This document shows positions 59,402-64,000 of a DNA stretch of 64,000 nt, in pieces; the first letter of the stretch is position 1, and each line of letters starts with the position of its first letter. A model generated the notes under the pieces. It did not search any database. It saw only the letters and a program-made list of their open reading frames with translations, and was not told the DNA's origin. This DNA is from Kordiimonas gwangyangensis DSM 19435 = JCM 12864 (GTDB lineage Bacteria > Pseudomonadota > Alphaproteobacteria > Sphingomonadales > Kordiimonadaceae), in the NCBI RefSeq assembly GCF_000375545.1, contig NZ_AQXF01000006.1:1-64000 (forward strand), given 5' to 3'. The position numbers and the translations under genes were made by a program.

Positions 59402-59404
59402 ACC

Positions 59405-59968
59405 ATGCGTGCCCTGCTCTCATTCGCGCGGCAGCTTGAGCGGCTGTCCACCCTCATGGGCCGTATCGGCGCCTGGGCCATTGTGCTCCTGATGCTGGTG
59501 ATCATCACTGATGTCACCTTGCGGCGCTGGTTTGTTATCGGCTCCACCAAGCTGCAGGAACTTGAATGGCACCTGCACGGCGCACTGTTCCTGCTGTGCC
59601 TGGGCTGGGCCTACAGCCGCAATGCCCATGTGCGGATTGAACTGGTGAGTGAGCGGCTGAGCGCGCGCACACGCGCCTGGATCGAGCTTCTGGGCTGCAC
59701 GGTATTCTTGCTGCCCTATGTCGCAGCCATCCTGATATTTGGCGCGGACTATGTGTCCTACAGCCTCACCTATAACGAGGCATCAGCCTCGCCGACCGGC
59801 CTGCCAGACCGATGGATCATCAAGGCGTTTATCCCGCTTGGGTTCGCACTTCTGGGCATCACTGCCATCTCTCGGCTCCTGAACGCCATCGTGTTCCTCT
59901 TTGGTACTGATGCCGAGGCACAGGAAACCAGTTTCAGCCGGTCACACGCGGCGACGGGAGAGAGCTGA
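59405..59968 (+). CDS. TRAP transporter small permease (DctQ)
   Basis: 187 residues with four transmembrane segments, including the conserved 'LQELEWHLHGALFLLCLGWAY' region and 'HVRIELVSERLS'. It lies 3 bases after dctP and overlaps dctM by one base (TGATG). Confidence 0.92.
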   Translation: MRALLSFARQLERLSTLMGRIGAWAIVLLMLVIITDVTLRRWFVIGSTKLQELEWHLHGALFLLCLGWAYSRNAHVRIELVSERLSARTRAWIELLGCTVFLLPYVAAILIFGADYVSYSLTYNEASASPTGLPDRWIIKAFIPLGFALLGITAISRLLNAIVFLFGTDAEAQETSFSRSHAATGES

Positions 59969-61332
59969 TGGAATTGATCATCGACCTTCTGCCGTTCCTG
60001 ATGTTCCTTGTGCTCACCCCACTGTTGTTCACGGGCTACCCAGTTGCCTTTGTACTGGGGGGCGTCGGCCTGTTGTTCTGGCTTTTGGCTGTCGGGCTAG
60101 GCATCGAAAATCCGAACAGCTTTTTCCTTGTCGTCAGCCGCATTTTCGGCGGCGTGGTGGAAAAACTGGTACTGGTCGCCATCCCCATGTTCATCTTCAT
60201 GGGCACGATGCTGGAGCGCAGCGGCGTTGCAAAGGACCTCCTCAACACCCTACAGCTCATGACCCGGCGCATACCCGGTGGCCTCGCCCTTTCCGTGACT
60301 GTTCTGGGGGTTATCCTTGCGGCGACGACAGGTATCATTGGCGCGAGTGTGGTAATGATGACCCTACTGGCCCTGCCCGTCATGCTGGAGCGCGGCTACG
60401 ATAAAAGCCTTGCCACCGGCACAATCGCCGCGTCCGGCACACTGGGTATCCTCCTACCCCCATCTATCATGCTTGTGGTCATGGCGGACCTTTTGTCAAC
60501 TTCAGCGGGCGGCCTGTTTTTGGCCGCTATCGGGCCGAGCCTTCTGCTGGCGCTTCTCTACATGGGTTATATTTTCACCCGCACGGTGATGAACCCGAAG
60601 CTCGCGCCACCCCTTGGTGAAGTGCAGGTGGGCGAGACACTCACCTTCATGCGCGTGGTCAAAAGCTTCTTCCCACCGGTGCTGCTCATTGTCGCCGTCC
60701 TAGGCTCTATTTTTGGGGGCATCGCCACCCCCACGGAGGCCAGCGGCGTTGGCGCGTTTGGGGCCCTCTTGCTCGCGGCCTTTAATGGCAAACTGAGTTT
60801 CGCCACGCTCCGGGACGTTGTTGAACGCTCTGCGCTCACAACCACCATGCTGTTCGGGCTTTTTATCGGTGCGACTGCCTTTTCATACGTTTTTGCCCTT
60901 CTTGGCGGCCATCATCTGATCCTTGAGGTGATGAACACAACCGGCGTATCGGCCTGGACCGTGCTTGCCATCCTGATGCTTGCCGTATTTCTGCTGGGTT
61001 TCTTCTTCGACTGGATCGAGATCACACTCATTATCCTGCCGGTGTTCGCACCCATCATCGCCAAGCTCGACTTCGGCACTCATCTGGCGGACCCAGCCAT
61101 GGTCACCACATGGTTTGCCATCCTGATGGCGGTCAATTTGCAAACGAGCTTTTTGACACCTCCGTTCGGTTTCGCGCTTTTCTATATGAAAGGGGCGGCC
61201 CCAGAGGGAGTGCGATTACAGGACATCTATAAAGGCATCGTGCCCTTTGTGCTGTTGCAGCTTCTCGGCTTGCTCGCGCTGCTCTTTTGGCCAGACCTTG
61301 CCCTATGGCTACCACGAACGAGCATGGGATAA
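59968..61332 (+). CDS. TRAP transporter large permease (DctM)
   Basis: 454 residues, about 12-13 membrane segments. Family motifs include 'PMFIFMGTMLERSGVAKDLL', 'GILLPPSIMLVVMADLL', 'TPTEASGVGAFGALLLA' and 'QTSFLTPPFGFALFYMKGAAP'. It is the sodium-coupled transport subunit. The substrate class (probably a 2-oxo or other organic acid) is inferred from the DctP partner. Confidence 0.94.
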   Translation: MELIIDLLPFLMFLVLTPLLFTGYPVAFVLGGVGLLFWLLAVGLGIENPNSFFLVVSRIFGGVVEKLVLVAIPMFIFMGTMLERSGVAKDLLNTLQLMTRRIPGGLALSVTVLGVILAATTGIIGASVVMMTLLALPVMLERGYDKSLATGTIAASGTLGILLPPSIMLVVMADLLSTSAGGLFLAAIGPSLLLALLYMGYIFTRTVMNPKLAPPLGEVQVGETLTFMRVVKSFFPPVLLIVAVLGSIFGGIATPTEASGVGAFGALLLAAFNGKLSFATLRDVVERSALTTTMLFGLFIGATAFSYVFALLGGHHLILEVMNTTGVSAWTVLAILMLAVFLLGFFFDWIEITLIILPVFAPIIAKLDFGTHLADPAMVTTWFAILMAVNLQTSFLTPPFGFALFYMKGAAPEGVRLQDIYKGIVPFVLLQLLGLLALLFWPDLALWLPRTSMG

Positions 61333-61360
61333 AAAAAGGGGCGCTGCCAGCGCCCCTTAT
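61332..61360. terminator. Terminator after dctM, possibly bidirectional
   Basis: AAGGGGCGCT-gcc-AGCGCCCCTT with a T-rich tail on the plus strand and a long A run (T on the minus strand) on the other side. The minus-strand DUF2336 gene ends at 61386, converging on it. Confidence 0.85.
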
Positions 61361-61385
61361 TCTTTCTGCGACGGCCTAGTAGCTA

Positions 61386-62513
61386 TCACGCAGCGTCCGA
61401 ATCCTTACCTTCAACCTTCTGAAGTTTGCCGATGAGGTAATCGAGGTTTTCGGTGTCCACGTCGTTTTCAACAGCGGTCAAAACACGTTCGATCATCAAT
61501 TGACGGATCAGTTCACGGTCATCACCGCCGGTTTCCAGCATCTCATCCGCCACTTCAAGGGCCGCACGGGCCATCGGCAGGAACTGGAACGGCATTTCCG
61601 CAGCTTCAAACAGGCGCTTGAGACCAAGGTCGCCCTTGTCATGCACAAGCTTGTATGCGTTTACGACCGGAATACCCACACGCTTCGCGAGCGCCACTTC
61701 GAAGAAAGTGGTGTCGCCCATGCAGAGCGCACGCAGCATCAAGGTTGGTGTCAGACGTTTGTTGGTATAAAGCTGGTCGACAAGTTCCTGTACAGTCGCT
61801 GACTTCTGGCCACTGCCGAGAAGCGAAACCGTTGCCTTCTCACGGCTTTCCAGCAGAAGGTCAGCTGCCATGGTGGGCGAAATTTCGTGGTGCGTCATGA
61901 TATGGTCGCGCAACTGCTCGGAAACCAAAGTCACAAGGCGTTCCGCCACACTGATCGGCAGTTCACCACGGTGCGCCATCGGTGCTTTCACAAGCTCACT
62001 GTCCGCAAATTTATCAAGCACTTTGCCGAAAGTGGTTTCCTTGATGCTAGCGCCATCATTGCCCACAAGGGTTGCAACCACTTCCTCGTTGCCAGTGTCG
62101 GCAAGGGCATCGGCCAGATCTTCCGACACGGTGCTGCGGCCTGCAACTGCCTTTTGCACATCGCTGCCACGGGTGCGCACGATGTCAATCAGGTCCTTGT
62201 CGGTCAGAACGCTCGAGAACTCGATCACCGGCATCGCAACCTCGTCCACGTCCTGGGCAAGGCTTGCGGCCACATCGTGCGGCACGTCCGGGTTATCCTT
62301 CAGGCTTTCGGAAAGCGCATGACGCACCCTCACCGCTGCATCGCGCAGCATGACGCGGAAAATGTCTTCCGCAATCTTCTTTTCCCCCTCCGTCAGTTCA
62401 CTCATGCCAAACGTGGCAGCGACTTTGGAGGCTGCTTCGGCCCGGTTTTCAACGTTCGGGTCTTGAAGCAGTTTGGCGACATCAGCGCTCGAAAGCTTGT
62501 TAGCGTCAGACAA
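61386..62513 (-). CDS. DUF2336 protein
   Basis: 375 residues, all-helical with HEAT-like pairs. Segments such as 'RHALSESLKDNPDVPHDVAASLAQDVDEVAMPVIEFSSVLTDKDLI' carry the DUF2336 pattern of alphaproteobacteria. No catalytic motif. The family is cytoplasmic and often found with regulatory or motility genes, but its role is unknown. Transcribed alone. Confidence 0.85.
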   Translation of the reverse strand: MSDANKLSSADVAKLLQDPNVENRAEAASKVAATFGMSELTEGEKKIAEDIFRVMLRDAAVRVRHALSESLKDNPDVPHDVAASLAQDVDEVAMPVIEFSSVLTDKDLIDIVRTRGSDVQKAVAGRSTVSEDLADALADTGNEEVVATLVGNDGASIKETTFGKVLDKFADSELVKAPMAHRGELPISVAERLVTLVSEQLRDHIMTHHEISPTMAADLLLESREKATVSLLGSGQKSATVQELVDQLYTNKRLTPTLMLRALCMGDTTFFEVALAKRVGIPVVNAYKLVHDKGDLGLKRLFEAAEMPFQFLPMARAALEVADEMLETGGDDRELIRQLMIERVLTAVENDVDTENLDYLIGKLQKVEGKDSDAA

Positions 62514-62783
62514 GTCGATCTTCCCTTAAAATCAGAGCTCCTTCGCGCACGCTAGGCCAAACAGGTTAATCGCCCGTTAAAGGCGTGCCCAAAAGCACCT
62601 AAATGCCCGGAAAGTCGCACAATCCCTAAATCGTGAGCATCTTTCCGTTGAGCAAGACACCGTTACCGGCTAGCATGCAGCGCGATTTTAACCGGACGAA
62701 CGCTTCGTCCCAAGAACAAACTGATGAAATGGCAGGATTTTTTTCCTGCATGGGCAGAGTTCAAAGAGTGTTGGGGAGCAACA

Positions 62784-64000
62784 ATGAAACGCCTTTTGGC
62801 TTCACTATTTCTTATATTTGCGGGGGCTAGCGCCGCTGTAGCACAAAGCACAGAGAAAACTTTTGCTGAATCCGTCAACGAAGTGATGGCACCGATCAGC
62901 GACGCGATTTCCAGCGTTATTTTCTTTACGCTTCAAGACATCATCCCGGTTCTGCCTCCGATCCCGTTCATCGTGATCTGGCTTGTGGGCGGAGCCATTT
63001 TCTTCACATTTTATATGGGTTTCCCGAACCTTCGCGGCTTCAAACAGTCGATCAAGATCGTCAAGGGCACCTACGACAACCCAAGCGATCCGGGCGAAGT
63101 AACGCACTTTCAGGCCCTGACGGCCGCAGTTTCCGGCACCGTTGGCCTCGGTAACATCGCCGGTGTGGCAATCGCCGTATCCATCGGCGGCCCGGGCGCC
63201 ACCTTCTGGATGATCCTCGCCGGTTTCTTCGGCATGACCAGCAAGTTCGTCGAATGTACACTCGGTGTGAAATACCGCGAGATTGACCAGGACGGTGTCG
63301 TCACCGGCGGTCCTATGCTCTATCTCTCGAAAGGCCTTGCGAACCATGGCCTGCCGAACCTTGGTAAAATCCTCGCAATTGCGGCTGCCGTCATCTGTAT
63401 CGGCGGCGCATATGGCGCAGGTGCCATGTTCCAGGTCAACCAGTCCTCGACACAGTTCACGAACGAGCTTGTTGCGCTGACCGGTGGTGCGGAGAGCTTC
63501 TTCTTCGGTCGTCCTTGGCTCTTTGGTATGCTGTTCGCGTTCTTCGTGGGCCTAGTGATCATCGGCGGTATCCGTCAGATCACCCACGTAACCGAATTCC
63601 TTGTGCCGATCATGGCAACCATCTACATCTCGGCTTCGCTTGTGGTTATCTTCAGCCACTTCAGCGATATTCCGGCGGCTTTCGGCCAGATTTTCGCAGG
63701 TGCCTTCACCGGTGAAGGTATCCAGGGCGGCATCATTGGCGTGTTGATCCAGGGCTTGCCCCGCGCGAGCTTCTCGAACGAAGCGGGTCTCGGCTCCGCT
63801 GCCATCGCACACTCTGCCGCGAAGACAAAAGAGCCCGTAGCAGAGGGCCTCGTTGCCCTTCTCGAGCCGTTCATCGATACGGTTGTGATCTGCACGATCA
63901 CCGCGCTTGTGGTTATCCTTACCGGCTCCTTCGACCCGAATGCTTCGGGCACGTCGGCCGGTATCGCACTGACCTCCAAAGCATTTGCGTCCGTAATTGA
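62784..64000 (+). CDS. Sodium:alanine/glycine symporter family (AGCS), 3' end missing
   Basis: The ATG at 62784 has GGGGAG upstream, and the frame stays open to the window end (405 codons seen). An apparent signal-like first helix ('LLASLFLIFAGASAAVA') is followed by the AGCS signature region 'TVGLGNIAGVAIAVSIGGPGATFWMIL', then 'SKFVECTLGVKYRE' and 'GLPRASFSNEAGLGSAAIAHSAAKT'. It imports alanine or glycine with sodium. The stop is beyond the window. Confidence 0.93.
   Translation, partial: MKRLLASLFLIFAGASAAVAQSTEKTFAESVNEVMAPISDAISSVIFFTLQDIIPVLPPIPFIVIWLVGGAIFFTFYMGFPNLRGFKQSIKIVKGTYDNPSDPGEVTHFQALTAAVSGTVGLGNIAGVAIAVSIGGPGATFWMILAGFFGMTSKFVECTLGVKYREIDQDGVVTGGPMLYLSKGLANHGLPNLGKILAIAAAVICIGGAYGAGAMFQVNQSSTQFTNELVALTGGAESFFFGRPWLFGMLFAFFVGLVIIGGIRQITHVTEFLVPIMATIYISASLVVIFSHFSDIPAAFGQIFAGAFTGEGIQGGIIGVLIQGLPRASFSNEAGLGSAAIAHSAAKTKEPVAEGLVALLEPFIDTVVICTITALVVILTGSFDPNASGTSAGIALTSKAFASVI

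Overview
The window is chromosomal DNA of a flagellated alphaproteobacterium. The markers for this are FliX, FlbT, FlaF, an XRE regulator of the PraR type, a zinc-ligand-poor DksA, DUF2336 and DUF6468 proteins, and clustered GANTC sites. A marine Kordiimonadales/Rhodospirillales-like lineage is plausible, but that is inference from gene content only. Coding density is high, genes sit in long co-oriented operons, and many genes start within a few bases of the previous stop. No tRNA, rRNA, CRISPR array, transposase or integrase was recognised.

Layout. 1-5.2 kb: the end of a PEP-CTERM surface protein with Thr/Pro repeats, an XRE regulator, and pepN with an lrp-type regulator. 4.7-7.2 kb: a bufferin-type copper RiPP operon (bufA, MNIO enzyme bufB, partner bufC, DoxX protein). 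7.4-15.4 kb, minus strand: fliL, fliM, a DUF6468 protein, a MotE-like protein, cheZ, two MotB-like proteins and a 1.0-kb-codon TPR protein. 15.7-19.1 kb, plus strand: flgF-flgG-flgA-flgH behind a sigma-54 promoter. 19.2-22.0 kb: a secreted cysteine-rich protein flanked by a 48-bp near-perfect direct repeat. 22.0-25.2 kb: metE behind a cobalamin riboswitch, then dksA. 25.3-28.2 kb: fliX, then flgI, the rod-binding protein and two small flagellar-locus proteins. 28.4-29.3 kb: a first flagellin.

29.5-44.1 kb holds a 12-gene minus-strand operon that begins at a sigma-54 promoter. It encodes a FlmG-like TPR glycosyltransferase, a NeuB/PseI-family synthase lacking its SAF domain, a cytidylyltransferase/PseG-like fusion, a methyltransferase, a radical SAM/SPASM enzyme, a split transketolase, an SDR, an ATP-grasp protein, a GH57-like protein, PseB and PseC. 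This looks like a flagellin glycan pathway with several enzymes beyond the known pseudaminic acid route, and it is the best candidate in the window for an undescribed system. It is divergent from flbT-flaF, which is followed by three tandem flagellins, each with its own sigma-54 promoter, and a FlaG protein.

49-64 kb: a MoxR ATPase/VWA pair, a secreted TonB-C protein, an alkaline phosphatase, a phosphorelay group (a receiver with Asn at the phospho-site, two HPt-like proteins and a small unknown), a large TipN-like coiled-coil membrane protein, a DctP-Q-M TRAP transporter, a DUF2336 protein, and the start of a sodium:alanine symporter cut by the window end. The flagellar genes fit one hierarchy: sigma-54 promoters drive rod, ring, flagellin and glycosylation genes; FliX would couple assembly to that regulon; FlbT and FlaF would act on flagellin mRNA and secretion; and the glycan operon would modify the flagellins.
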